Origin: Bacillota bacterium
Lineage (GTDB): Bacteria; Bacillota; Sulfobacillia; JAJZYS01; JAJZLH01
Assembly (NCBI GenBank): GCA_021850485.1
Contig: JAJZLY010000009.1
Location: 1 to 64,000 of the forward strand
DNA: 64,000 nt
Direction: 5' to 3'
Each line of letters begins with the position of its first letter. Positions within the stretch are counted from its first letter, which is position 1. Positions 44,537-53,208 of the stretch are shown one piece after another. A program made the position numbers and the translations under genes. The notes below the pieces were generated by a model, which was not told where the DNA came from, searched no databases, and saw only the letters and a program-made list of their open reading frames with translations.

Positions 44537-45508
44537 GTGAATGACGGAGCAGAAGAGTTACTCGTCTCGGTGCGGGAGTTGGCCAAATCCTTGGCACAGA
44601 CCAGCCTGAGGGAAAAAGGGCGTCAGGCCGAAGCGGACCGCGTTGTACCTCAGGCCCTGAGGGACGCCTTTGCCCAGACCGGACTGGACCTGACGGCCGA
44701 TCCAGAGCCAGAAGGCGCCGGTCTCGGCGTGGCGGGACTTTATGCGGTCACCCGGGAGTTGGCCGAAGGCGACCCTGCCTTGGCTGGCGCCCTTCTGTTG
44801 CCGGCGTGGCTCCGCCACCTCGGACGGATGCTCAGCCAGCCTGTGGCGGCGGTCAGTTTTGACCCCGGAGCACTCGACAAGGAGCTGACCAATGACTTAG
44901 TGGCCCTGCGATCGACGGACGACGGGGCCACATTGTTCTTGTCGCCTCAGGCGTCGGCGCTCGCCGAGATGCCCCACCAGCCGTCAGAATATAGCGTGGG
45001 CCTCAGCGCGGCCGGACTGACCCGCCTGGGCAGGCCAGTGCTGACGGCCGCCAGCACTGGGGAAGAAGCGCAGGCGATGTGGCGGGAGGGCGTGCTCTTG
45101 CCCATCGCCCTGATGCTGGGTGCCGGCTGGGCTGCGTTGCACACGGCGGTGGCGTACGCCCTCACCCGTAAGACCTTTGGCCAGCCCCTGACCACCTACC
45201 AGGGTGTGGCTTTTCCCCTGGCCGATGCCGCCACTTGGATGGAGGCAGCGCAGGCGTTGGTGGAAAGAGCGATGTGGCTCCATCAGAGTGGACAGCCAGG
45301 TGCCCAGCAGGCAATGCTCAGCGCGCTGGTTGCCAGTCGTCAAGCCGCCTTCAAGGCCGGGGACGAATCGGTTCAGACTCTGGGTGGGGCTGGCTTTGTA
45401 TCGGAGTTCCCGGTGGAAATGTGGTTTCGCGATGCCGTGGCCGCCGGTGCACTAACCGGCCGACTGGACCACTACGCCCTGCTGATCGGCGAGGAGGTGG
45501 CGTCTTGA
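44537..45508 (+). CDS. Divergent acyl-CoA dehydrogenase subunit lacking the catalytic Glu
   Basis: A 323-residue protein of the acyl-CoA dehydrogenase fold, shorter than the usual 380. The N-terminal helical part and GAGLGVAGLYAVTRELAEGD are recognisable, as is the FAD-binding segment RKTFGQPLTTYQGVAFPLAD (near residue 215). The C-terminal YEGT motif with the catalytic Glu is absent. GTG 44537 has GGAGGG 7 bases upstream. It is coupled to a complete paralogue at 45505, suggesting a heteromeric enzyme in which this subunit is structural. Confidence 0.78.
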   Translation: MNDGAEELLVSVRELAKSLAQTSLREKGRQAEADRVVPQALRDAFAQTGLDLTADPEPEGAGLGVAGLYAVTRELAEGDPALAGALLLPAWLRHLGRMLSQPVAAVSFDPGALDKELTNDLVALRSTDDGATLFLSPQASALAEMPHQPSEYSVGLSAAGLTRLGRPVLTAASTGEEAQAMWREGVLLPIALMLGAGWAALHTAVAYALTRKTFGQPLTTYQGVAFPLADAATWMEAAQALVERAMWLHQSGQPGAQQAMLSALVASRQAAFKAGDESVQTLGGAGFVSEFPVEMWFRDAVAAGALTGRLDHYALLIGEEVAS

Positions 45509-46728
45509 ACTGGGAGTGGACGCCTCAGATGCGTCAGGTCCGGGACTTCTTGCACTACTTTGCGCAGACCGAAATCCGACCGATCTCCCGGGCTGCAGAT
45601 ATCGCCCACGAAGTGCCACTTGCCTTTCTGACCAAGGTGAAGGCGCTGGGCATCTCGATGGAGCCGATCCCGGCGTCTGTCGGTAGCGCTGGCGGTGGCG
45701 AGGGCGTGGGCGAAGAAGAGGACAGTAAGCGCGTCCGCCAGACCAATCGGATTGCCGTGGTGGCGGCCGAGGAGATGGCCTGGGGCGACGCGGCGGTGAT
45801 CATCACGCTGCCTGGGCCCGGACTGGGCGGACCGCCCGTGGCGGCGACCGGAACGGCTGAGCAGAAGACGCGCCTATTCGGTGTCTTCAGTGCGCCAGAA
45901 CCGAAGTGGGGGGCCTATGCCCTGACCGAACCGGAGGCTGGATCAGACGCCTCGGGCGTCCAGATGACCGCTGCCCAGACTTCAGGCGGCTACATTTTGA
46001 ACGGCACCAAGACATTTATCACCAACGGGGCGAGGGCAGAGTGGATTGTGACCTTCGCCACTGTTGACCGCGCACTGGGACGGCGTGGTCAGCGGGCGTT
46101 TGTCGTCGAAAAGGGCCAGCCGGGGCTGGAGCCCGGCCGCATCTTCGACAAGATGGGATTGCGGGCATCTGAGACCTCCGAGTTCACCCTGGTCGACGCC
46201 TTCGTTCCCGACCACAACCTGCTGGGAGGCGAGTCCTACTACCAAGAGCGTCAGGCCAAAGGCTTCAGAGTAGCGATGGCGACTTTTGACTCAACAAGAC
46301 CCCTGGTGGCGGCCATGGCGGTTGGCATTGCCCGGGCGGCCCTCGAGGAAGCGACTGATCGTCTCACCCAGAATTCCGCCCTTTCCCTGGCCACCCCACT
46401 GGCGGGGGCGACCCGAGCCCGGCTGGGGCAGATGGCAGTGGAGTTGGAGATGGCTCGAGCCCTCGTCTTCGAGGCTGCCAGCATGGCTGACGCCCGCCAA
46501 CCCAATGCCAAGATGGCGTCGATGTCGAAGGCATTTGCGGGACAGGTGGCGATGGCCATTTGTCGCCAGGCCATGGATCTCGTTGGCAGTGTCGGTGCCC
46601 TTGGCGATTCGCTGCTCGAAAAGTGGTACCGGGATATCAAGGTGTTCGACATCTTCGAGGGCACCGGGCAGATCCAACGTATCGTCATCTCCCGACGACT
46701 GTTTGAGGAGGCTGGCGCGGCGAACTAA
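45505..46728 (+). CDS. Acyl-CoA dehydrogenase (catalytic subunit)
   Basis: FAD enzyme for the first step of beta-oxidation, acyl-CoA to trans-2-enoyl-CoA. The 407-residue product has YALTEPEAGSDASG (near residue 140), ILNGTKTFITNGARAEW, the KMASMSKAFAGQVA helix, and the catalytic Glu in FDIFEGTGQIQRIVISR near the C-terminus. TTG 45505 overlaps the upstream stop (TTGA) and has GGAGG 7 bases before it. It probably forms a complex with the truncated paralogue. Confidence 0.9.
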   Translation: MNWEWTPQMRQVRDFLHYFAQTEIRPISRAADIAHEVPLAFLTKVKALGISMEPIPASVGSAGGGEGVGEEEDSKRVRQTNRIAVVAAEEMAWGDAAVIITLPGPGLGGPPVAATGTAEQKTRLFGVFSAPEPKWGAYALTEPEAGSDASGVQMTAAQTSGGYILNGTKTFITNGARAEWIVTFATVDRALGRRGQRAFVVEKGQPGLEPGRIFDKMGLRASETSEFTLVDAFVPDHNLLGGESYYQERQAKGFRVAMATFDSTRPLVAAMAVGIARAALEEATDRLTQNSALSLATPLAGATRARLGQMAVELEMARALVFEAASMADARQPNAKMASMSKAFAGQVAMAICRQAMDLVGSVGALGDSLLEKWYRDIKVFDIFEGTGQIQRIVISRRLFEEAGAAN

Positions 46729-46740
46729 GGGGGGCTGGGA

Positions 46741-48420
46741 ATGGAACTCGAGCAACTGGAGGAGAGGTGGCAGGCGGCCTATCCGCCCGATGTGCAGCGC
46801 CACCTGCACTATCCAGAAATCAGCCTAGATGCCATGCTCCGGCAATCCGGGCGGGAGCTGGCCGATCAGCAGGCGCTGCTCTTTTTAGGATCGACCTGGA
46901 CGTGGCGGCAGCTGACCGAACTGGCTGGTCGCTGGGCGGCGACGATCAGTAGCCTGGGGATCAGCCGCGGCGAACGGGTGATGATTATGCTGCCCAACTG
47001 CCCGCAGGCGGTCTGTGCCTTCTATGGGACGCTGTGGGCCAGGGCTGTGGCAGTGATGGTCAACCCTTTGTACGTGGAGCGAGAGATCACAGAGATCCTT
47101 ACCGACTCTGGTGCATCACTGGTCTTGGCCCTCGACCGTCTGGCGCCCCGCCTGGACAGTGTCTTGCGCGATCACCCGCAGGTGAAGGTGATCTACACCC
47201 ACATCACGGACCTGCTGCCGGCGCCTAAGCGCCAGGTGGCACAGGTCGTGGCCAAGCGCCACGGTCAGTGGAAAGACGTTCCCACGAACCAAAGCTGGCG
47301 GCACAACTTAGCGACGCAGACCCTGGCCGTCCAGCCGGTGGAGCCGGAGGAGCTGGCGGCACTGCAGTATACCGGCGGCACCACAGGCACCCCAAAGGCG
47401 GTGATGCTCAGCCACCGCAACCTGATGGCCAACGCCGTCCAGACCATGGTCTGGTCTCGGCGCAAACCAGAGGCCGGTGCCCGGGTGGTCGGGGTGCTAC
47501 CCTTCTTCCATGTCTACGGCATGACCGTGGCGATGAACCTGGCGCTGGTGTCCGGAGCAGCCTTGATTGCCGTGCCGCGGTTTGATGCCAAGGAGCTGGC
47601 CGACGCGTTGATCGCCTATCGGCCGCGGTTTTTTCCGGCCACCCCGACCATGTACGTGGCAGTGACGCGGGAGGCCACAGGGCGCCAGCTCGACCTCTCG
47701 TTCATCTCAGCGTGCATCTCGGGGTCGGCGCCGTTGCCTTTGGCCGTACAAGAGGAGTTTGAGGCGCTGACCCATGGCTATCTGGTCGAGGGTTACGGCC
47801 TGAGCGAGGCGTCGCCGGTCACCCACTGCAACCCACTCAGCGAGCGCAGAAAGGTGGGCACAGTGGGGATCCCGTTCCCAGACACTGACGGTGTCGTGGT
47901 GAACGATCAGGGGCGGATCGCCGAGGTCGGCGAGCGGGGTGAGATCTGGGTGCGCGGTCCGCAGGTGATGCTTGGCTATTGGCAGCGGCCGGAGGAGACT
48001 GCCGCCGCCATCACCAGCGAAGGGTGGCTGAAAACCGGCGACATCGGCGTGTTGGACGAGGATGGATTTTTGCAGGTGGTCGACCGGCTGAAGGATCTGA
48101 TCATCGCCGGCGGCTACAACATCTATCCACGTGAGGTCGAAGAGGTGCTCTATCGCCACCCCCTCGTGGCAGAAGCAGCTGTGTTCGGCGTGCCAGACGC
48201 CTACCTGGGTCAGACCGTACGCGCCGCCGTGGTGGCGAAGGGAGATGCCCAGCTCAGCGAGGCGGAACTGCGCGCCTACTGCGAGACCGAGCTGGCTCGC
48301 TACAAGGTGCCCCGCTCGTTTGAGGTGTGCGCGAGTTTGCCCAAATCCGTGATCGGTAAGGTCTTGAAACGAGTTCTGACCGAGCAGTTTCAACAGGCGA
48401 CTGAGGAGGACAAACATTGA
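46741..48420 (+). CDS. fadD: Long-chain fatty acid-CoA ligase
   Basis: ATP-dependent activation of fatty acids to acyl-CoA. The 559-residue product has the AMP-binding motif YTGGTTGTPKAV near residue 209, VEGYGLSEASPVTH near residue 345, LKTGDIG, the hinge DRLKDLIIAGGYNIYPREVE (near 440) and the C-terminal Lys region SVIGKVLKR. AAGGGGGG precedes ATG 46741. The stop overlaps the thiolase start. Confidence 0.92.
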   Translation: MELEQLEERWQAAYPPDVQRHLHYPEISLDAMLRQSGRELADQQALLFLGSTWTWRQLTELAGRWAATISSLGISRGERVMIMLPNCPQAVCAFYGTLWARAVAVMVNPLYVEREITEILTDSGASLVLALDRLAPRLDSVLRDHPQVKVIYTHITDLLPAPKRQVAQVVAKRHGQWKDVPTNQSWRHNLATQTLAVQPVEPEELAALQYTGGTTGTPKAVMLSHRNLMANAVQTMVWSRRKPEAGARVVGVLPFFHVYGMTVAMNLALVSGAALIAVPRFDAKELADALIAYRPRFFPATPTMYVAVTREATGRQLDLSFISACISGSAPLPLAVQEEFEALTHGYLVEGYGLSEASPVTHCNPLSERRKVGTVGIPFPDTDGVVVNDQGRIAEVGERGEIWVRGPQVMLGYWQRPEETAAAITSEGWLKTGDIGVLDEDGFLQVVDRLKDLIIAGGYNIYPREVEEVLYRHPLVAEAAVFGVPDAYLGQTVRAAVVAKGDAQLSEAELRAYCETELARYKVPRSFEVCASLPKSVIGKVLKRVLTEQFQQATEEDKH

Positions 48421-49604
48421 GTGGGATCGTGATCGCGGGGCTGGCCCGGACAGCGGTGGGAGCCTTCGGTGGGAATCTTAAAGACGTGTCGGCGACGGCC
48501 CTGGGCGTGGCTACCGGCCAAGCCACACTAGCCAGGGCAGGGCTGGATCCGGCCGCCGTGGACGAGTTGATCTGTGGCAGTGGCGGCCAACCCATCGCCG
48601 AGGCCAATGTCGCCCGCCAGATCGGTCTGCGGCTAGGTCTTCCAGAAAGCACGCCAGCCTTTTCGGTGCAACGCAACTGCGCGTCTGGACTGCAGGCACT
48701 CACTTCGGCCGCCCAGTCGATTGCCGCCGGTGATGCCCAGGCGGTACTGGCCGTGGGTGCGGAGAATATGAGCCAAGCGCCCTACCTTACCTATGGAGCC
48801 AGATGGGGCCTGCATCTGCGCCATCAGGAATTGCGCGATGCGATCTGGGAGGGTTTGACCGATGCGTATAGCGGCCTGCTGATGGGCGAGACGGCTGAAA
48901 ACCTGGCCGAACGCTATCAACTGAGCCGCCAAGCCCAGGACGCCTTTGCCCTAGAGAGTCACCGCCTAGCCTATCAGGCGAGCCGAACCGGGTTGTTCAA
49001 AGCGGAAATTGCTCCAGTGCAGGTGGCCGCCCGGCGCAATGACCCAGCGGTCGAGATCAGCCGGGACGAGGGTCCGAGTCCGGCATTGTCCCCTGATCGG
49101 ATGGCGATGGCTCCGACCATCTTCAAAAAAGGCGGGACTGTGACGCCGCTCAACTCTTGCCCGCTGAACGATGCGGCCGCCAGTTGCCTGGTGATGTCAG
49201 AGCAGGCAGCCAAGGACCGTGGCATCACCCCACAGGCGCGCCTGCTGGGCTACGCCTACGCAGGGTGCGATCCCAAGATGATGGGGTTGGGGCCGGTGCC
49301 GGCCACCCAAAAACTGCTCAAGAAGCTTGGTCTGCGGCTGGATCAGATCGATCTGATCGAGATCAACGAGGCGTTCGCCGCACAGGTGCTGGCCTGCCAG
49401 CGGGAGTTGGACTACGACCCGGCCCGGGCGAACGTCTCGGGAGGGGCGATTGCACTCGGCCATCCAATCGGTGCCACCGGACTCAGGCTGACCGCAACCT
49501 TGGTCCATGCGATGGCCCGTCTGAACGCTCGCTTGGGGCTGGTTACGCTGTGCATCGGCGGCGGCCAGGGGGCCGCCGCCATCTTCGAGAGGTGGGAGGC
49601 CTGA
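48417..49604 (+). CDS. fadA: Acetyl-CoA acyltransferase (thiolase)
   Basis: Last step of beta-oxidation, splitting 3-ketoacyl-CoA with CoA. The 395-residue product has the acylated Cys in QRNCASGLQAL (near residue 87), NGGTVTPLNS-like GGTVTPLNSCPLNDAA, the catalytic His in GGAIALGHPIGATG (near 350) and the second Cys in CIGGGQGAA. TTG 48417 overlaps the fadD stop, with GAGGAGGA upstream. Confidence 0.93.
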   Translation: MSGIVIAGLARTAVGAFGGNLKDVSATALGVATGQATLARAGLDPAAVDELICGSGGQPIAEANVARQIGLRLGLPESTPAFSVQRNCASGLQALTSAAQSIAAGDAQAVLAVGAENMSQAPYLTYGARWGLHLRHQELRDAIWEGLTDAYSGLLMGETAENLAERYQLSRQAQDAFALESHRLAYQASRTGLFKAEIAPVQVAARRNDPAVEISRDEGPSPALSPDRMAMAPTIFKKGGTVTPLNSCPLNDAAASCLVMSEQAAKDRGITPQARLLGYAYAGCDPKMMGLGPVPATQKLLKKLGLRLDQIDLIEINEAFAAQVLACQRELDYDPARANVSGGAIALGHPIGATGLRLTATLVHAMARLNARLGLVTLCIGGGQGAAAIFERWEA

Positions 49605-49605
49605 C

Positions 49606-50478
49606 ATGTTTGTGCTGAAGGCCGGTGTGGTTGGAGCCGGGACGATGGGCGCCGAGATCGCCCAGGTGATTTCCTTTGCCGAAGTTCCGGTGGTGTTGGT
49701 GGACATCTCTGCTGCGGCGATGGAACGGGGCAGAAAGCGCGTCGAAGAGATTTATCAGCGCCGAGTTGATCGCGGCAGAATGACCTCGACCCAGGCCCAA
49801 GATCGGCTCAGTCTCCTCACCACTTCCACAGATCTGGCGGCCCTACACGATGCCGACCTGGTGATCGAGGCGGTGCCAGAGACGATCGATCTCAAACGGC
49901 AAGTGATCCAGGCACTGGACGCTGTCTTGTCGCCATTGTCGGTGATCGGATCCAACACCTCCGCCCTGTCCATCACGGCCATGGCTGAGGGCAGTCGGCA
50001 GCCAGGACGAGTCGCCGGTGTCCACTTCTTTTTCCCGGCGTCGGTGATGCGGCTGGTGGAGGTGGTCAGCGGCGAGGCCACCACCGCTGACACCGTGGAG
50101 ACGGTGGTCAGCTTTGTGACAGACATCCGCAAGATTCCGGTACGGGTCAAGGAGTGCCCTGGCTTTGTGGTCAATCGAGTTCTGATGGCGGCCATGTCCG
50201 AGGTGTTGCGCTTCCAGCAGGAGACGGGAGCGAGCTTCGCCGATCTGGACCGGGCCACGCTGGAGCAGGGCCTGGTCCCGATGGGGCCGTTCGGACTTGC
50301 CGATCAGCTCGGCTTGGACATCGTCAAGGAGGTCCAGGCGACCTTGGCAGCGGCCTATGGTCCCCGTTTCGGGGGCGGATCAGCGGTGGCCGAGCGTGTG
50401 GCCAAAGGAGCCCTCGGTGTGAAGACGGGGCACGGATTTTACGATTACACGGGGGGCGGTGCGGACGATGGCCGATGA
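49606..50478 (+). CDS. 3-hydroxyacyl-CoA dehydrogenase, NAD-binding protein
   Basis: Oxidises 3-hydroxyacyl-CoA to 3-ketoacyl-CoA. The 290-residue product has the Rossmann motif GVVGAGTMGAEIAQV at the N-terminus, the catalytic His in GVHFFFPASVMRLVEVV (near residue 140; the usual HFFNP Asn is Phe here), KECPGFVVNRVL, and one helical C-terminal domain. A second helical domain is encoded separately by the overlapping next gene. Confidence 0.9.
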   Translation: MFVLKAGVVGAGTMGAEIAQVISFAEVPVVLVDISAAAMERGRKRVEEIYQRRVDRGRMTSTQAQDRLSLLTTSTDLAALHDADLVIEAVPETIDLKRQVIQALDAVLSPLSVIGSNTSALSITAMAEGSRQPGRVAGVHFFFPASVMRLVEVVSGEATTADTVETVVSFVTDIRKIPVRVKECPGFVVNRVLMAAMSEVLRFQQETGASFADLDRATLEQGLVPMGPFGLADQLGLDIVKEVQATLAAAYGPRFGGGSAVAERVAKGALGVKTGHGFYDYTGGGADDGR

Positions 50479-50752
50479 TCTGGCGAGCGGTGTGGAGCGC
50501 TTTACCCTAGCCGCTTTTCAAGAGGCGTGCCGGATTGTGGCGGAAAATGTGGCCACCGTGGCTGACGTCGACATCGCGCTGCGGGCTGGAGCTGGCTTCA
50601 AGGAGGGGATCTTCACCTGGGCGGACCAGCAAGGATTAGCCCAGCTTCACCAGCGCCTGGAGCAGATGGCCCAGTTCCATGGCGAGTGGTTTGCACCATT
50701 GCCGCTGCTCACCCAGCGCGTCGCCAGCGGGCGAGGGTTCACCGATGTCTGA
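50468..50752 (+). CDS. Stand-alone 3-hydroxyacyl-CoA dehydrogenase C-terminal domain
   Basis: A 94-residue protein that matches only the helical 3HCDH C-terminal domain: VATVADVDIALRAGAGF, KEGIFTWADQQGL and the C-terminal LPLLTQRVASGRGF. In many enzymes this is a second repeat fused to the dehydrogenase; here it is a separate gene overlapping the end of 49606-50478 by 11 bases. It probably completes the dimer interface of that enzyme. An ancestral fusion broken by a frameshift is possible, but ATG 50468 and the overlap look functional. Confidence 0.72.
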   Translation: MADDLASGVERFTLAAFQEACRIVAENVATVADVDIALRAGAGFKEGIFTWADQQGLAQLHQRLEQMAQFHGEWFAPLPLLTQRVASGRGFTDV

Positions 50753-51521
50753 GGCCGAAGGCCCGGTCGTTGTCCGAGTTGAGGCTAAGATTGCCTGGCT
50801 GACCATCACCAACCCGCCTGCCAATGCGCTGGCGCCAGCTGTCTTGGAGGCATTGGACGCGGCGCTGGCCGCCGTGGACAAGGACCCGGCCGTGCGGGTG
50901 GTGGTGCTCACCGCAGCTGGGCCGCACTTTTTCTCAGCCGGAGCCGACCTCAAGGGCGCGATGGGCATTGACCTACCCGCCTATTTGCAGCGTGGACAAG
51001 CCCTGTTTTCGCAGCTGGAGACATTGTCGCGTCCGACCTTGGCCATGATCCAGGGCACAGCGCTGGGTGGTGGCTTGGAATTGGCCATGGCCTGTGACAT
51101 CCGCCTATGTGCCGACAGCGCACGCCTTGGCCAGCCCGAGACCACCTTGGGCATCATCCCGGCCTGGGGCGGCACCCAGCGGCTGCCCCGGCTGGTGGGG
51201 AGAGGGCGGGCGCTTGAGATGATCCTGACTGGCGCTGTGATCACGGCCGAGCAGGCCGAGAACTGGGGACTGGTCAATCGCAGTCTGCCGCCGGACCAAC
51301 TTGTCGACTTTACCCGGAACCTAGCTGGCCGCCTCGCCCAGCAACCGCCGATTGCCTTGGCAGAGGCCAAGGCGGCAGTACACCAGGGGTTGAGTGATGG
51401 CATCGCCGCCGGCATGATCGCGGAGCGCCAGGCGATGGCCCGGGTCATGACTTCCGATGACGCCAGAGAGGGGCTTGTTGCATTTTTGGAGAAACGGAGG
51501 CCACACTTTCAGGGGCGTTAG
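50745..51521 (+). CDS. Enoyl-CoA hydratase
   Basis: Hydrates trans-2-enoyl-CoA in beta-oxidation. The 258-residue crotonase has the oxyanion-hole segment FFSAGADLKG (near residue 63), GTALGGGLELAMACDI with the first catalytic Glu (near 106) and LGQPETTLGIIPAWGGTQRL with the second. ATG 50745 overlaps the upstream stop. It is the last gene of the operon. Confidence 0.93.
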   Translation: MSEAEGPVVVRVEAKIAWLTITNPPANALAPAVLEALDAALAAVDKDPAVRVVVLTAAGPHFFSAGADLKGAMGIDLPAYLQRGQALFSQLETLSRPTLAMIQGTALGGGLELAMACDIRLCADSARLGQPETTLGIIPAWGGTQRLPRLVGRGRALEMILTGAVITAEQAENWGLVNRSLPPDQLVDFTRNLAGRLAQQPPIALAEAKAAVHQGLSDGIAAGMIAERQAMARVMTSDDAREGLVAFLEKRRPHFQGR

Positions 51522-51551
51522 GTCCTAGGCAAGAAAAGGGGAGCGTGACCA

Positions 51552-52199
51552 ATGGCCAGACGCCACCCGGTGACGCTCTCGCTCTTGGTTGCCATTGCCG
51601 TCCTCTGGGTGCTGGAGGGCGGGTTGGCCATCGGCGGAGGGACCATCTCGCTCGCTACCGCCGTGGCCCTCGGTGCCCAGTACACACCGCTGGTGCTGGC
51701 TGGCCAGCCATGGCGACTTGTCACGGCAATGTTCATCCACTGGTCCTGGCTGCACGTCTTGCTCAACGGCTGGAGTCTGTACATCGTGGGCACGGTGGTT
51801 GAACCGGTTTACGGCTCGTGGCGTACGCTGGGCATCTACCTGCTGGGCGGCCTGTTAGGTGGCGTGGCCACCTTGGCTCTGATGCCTCAGAATGTGATCT
51901 CTGCTGGTGCCTCCGGCGCCATTTTCGCCCTGCTGGGGGCGGTGCTGGTGGTGGCGATTGTGGCCAGGAAGCGGATCGGTTCTTCGCTGCTGTGGTGGGC
52001 CGTCGGCATCGTGGGCATCAACCTGCTGTTTGATCTCTACAATCCGCAAATCGCCATCTGGGACCACCTGGGCGGGTTTTTAGGCGGCATTCTCGCCACC
52101 TTGGTGTGTGGTCTACCGGGGCGCCGCTGGTCGTGGATGAACGCACTGGCCGGTGCGCTCCTGATTGGACTGGGCGCAGGACTGTGGATGATCGCCTAG
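51552..52199 (+). CDS. Rhomboid-family intramembrane serine protease
   Basis: A 215-residue protein with six or seven membrane helices. The catalytic Ser is in GASGAIFALLG (near residue 120) and the catalytic His in WDHLGGFLGG (near 176). HVLLNG supplies the conserved Asn of the second helix, and WRLVTAMFIH the family segment before it. It cleaves membrane proteins within the bilayer; the substrate is unknown. It ends at a bidirectional hairpin. Confidence 0.9.
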   Translation: MARRHPVTLSLLVAIAVLWVLEGGLAIGGGTISLATAVALGAQYTPLVLAGQPWRLVTAMFIHWSWLHVLLNGWSLYIVGTVVEPVYGSWRTLGIYLLGGLLGGVATLALMPQNVISAGASGAIFALLGAVLVVAIVARKRIGSSLLWWAVGIVGINLLFDLYNPQIAIWDHLGGFLGGILATLVCGLPGRRWSWMNALAGALLIGLGAGLWMIA

Positions 52200-52214
52200 G
52201 GGTGCACGGTGCAC

Positions 52215-52247
52215 GCGCAGGAGGCGGCGATCCGCCGCCTCCTGCGC
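52215..52247. terminator. Bidirectional terminator-like hairpin
   Basis: GCGCAGGAGGCGGCG and CGCCGCCTCCTGCGC are 15-base perfect arms around ATC, midway between the convergent rhomboid and ferredoxin genes. TTT lies a few bases downstream on the plus strand only. Confidence 0.65.
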
Positions 52248-52268
52248 AGGTTTACGTCAGTGTGACCG

Positions 52269-52526
52269 TCAGCTGTTCAACGAGTCCAGTCCGAAGAACG
52301 TGCGGTTGATATCGATAAAATTCAGCCACTTGTCCGGCAGCACCGACTCCTCGAAAATGGCCGACACGGGGCACACGGCCTCGCAGGCACCGCAGTTGAT
52401 ACAGTCGTCCGGGTTGATGAAGTACTGCTTGGCATCGTCTGTGGAGTGAATGCAGTCGACCGGACAGACATCCACACAGCTGTGATCCTTCACCCCGATG
52501 CACGGCTCGGCGATAATGTAGGCCAA
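52269..52526 (-). CDS. fdxA: 7Fe ferredoxin ([3Fe-4S][4Fe-4S])
   Basis: An 85-residue electron carrier. The first cluster motif is EPCIGVKDHSCVDVCPVDCIH, given here as CIGVKDHSC and CPVDC; its wider Cys spacing indicates a 3Fe-4S/4Fe-4S FdxA-type protein. The second is CINCGACEAVCP, a standard 4Fe-4S set. TTG 52526 has GAGGAGG 7 bases upstream, and an extended -10 lies further up. Possible redox partners nearby include the acyl-CoA dehydrogenase system, but no direct link is shown. Confidence 0.9.
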   Translation of the reverse strand: MAYIIAEPCIGVKDHSCVDVCPVDCIHSTDDAKQYFINPDDCINCGACEAVCPVSAIFEESVLPDKWLNFIDINRTFFGLDSLNS

Positions 52527-52577
52527 CTGGTTGCCTCCTCGGATTCAGCATGAGTGGCGGATTCGAGGCCAGATTTA

Positions 52578-52586
52578 TGATAGCAA
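52578..52586 (-). promoter_or_regulatory. Extended -10 promoter of the ferredoxin gene
   Basis: On the minus strand TGCTATCAT is an extended -10 (TGN plus TATCAT), 51 bases before the ferredoxin start. Confidence 0.45.
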
Positions 52587-52651
52587 ACCCACCGCCAGCA
52601 GGCCAGAGGCGAGGGTGGAGTTGATCGACATCCGGCATGGAAGGGGCTAGG

Positions 52652-53200
52652 ATGAGGTCGATGTCAACGCACAATCAGTTCACCCCCAAGCGCACAGGCT
52701 TCAGCCCGAGCCAGCAGGTCCGGCATGTCAGCGCGATCGACCTGGAGTCTTTGCGACAAAGTGGCATCCGCATGCTGTTGATCGACTTTGACAACACCCT
52801 GATCGCCCGCCACGAAGCGCGGCCATCGGCTGCGGTTTTGGCTTGGTTGGAACGCGCTCGCCAAGCGGGCATCGAAGCTGTCGTGTTTTCAAACAACCGC
52901 TCGCGCCGGGTCAGTAGAATTGCCGGAGAACTCCGCCTACGCTGCTTTACGGGTGTTGGCAAGCCTGCTCTCTCGGCGTACCGCACGGCCTTGGATGCCT
53001 GCGGCCAGACGCCTGCCACTGTCGTCGCCATCGGAGATCAGGTCTTTCGGGACATCTGGGGTGCCAACCGCAGTGGGGTCCACAGCATTTTGGTTGAGCC
53101 TCTGGACCGGAGAGAGTTCTTGCCCATCCGTCTGATCCGGCCGATCGAGCGCCTGGTGCTCGCATCTCTGCGCGAACGCCAACTGCGCAACGTCGGTTGA
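52652..53200 (+). CDS. YqeG-family HAD phosphatase
   Basis: A 182-residue HAD-superfamily protein: motif I LLIDFDNTLI near residue 45, motif II VVFSNN near residue 77, a Lys in GKPALSAYRTAL, and motif III VAIGDQVFRDIWGANRSG (near 128). YqeG proteins of Bacillota resemble mitochondrial phosphatidylglycerophosphatase GEP4, but the activity here is inferred. ATG 52652 is preferred because AAGGGG lies 5 bases upstream; ATG 52637 and 52661 are also in frame. Confidence 0.88.
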   Translation: MRSMSTHNQFTPKRTGFSPSQQVRHVSAIDLESLRQSGIRMLLIDFDNTLIARHEARPSAAVLAWLERARQAGIEAVVFSNNRSRRVSRIAGELRLRCFTGVGKPALSAYRTALDACGQTPATVVAIGDQVFRDIWGANRSGVHSILVEPLDRREFLPIRLIRPIERLVLASLRERQLRNVG

Positions 53201-53208
53201 TTTAGGCG

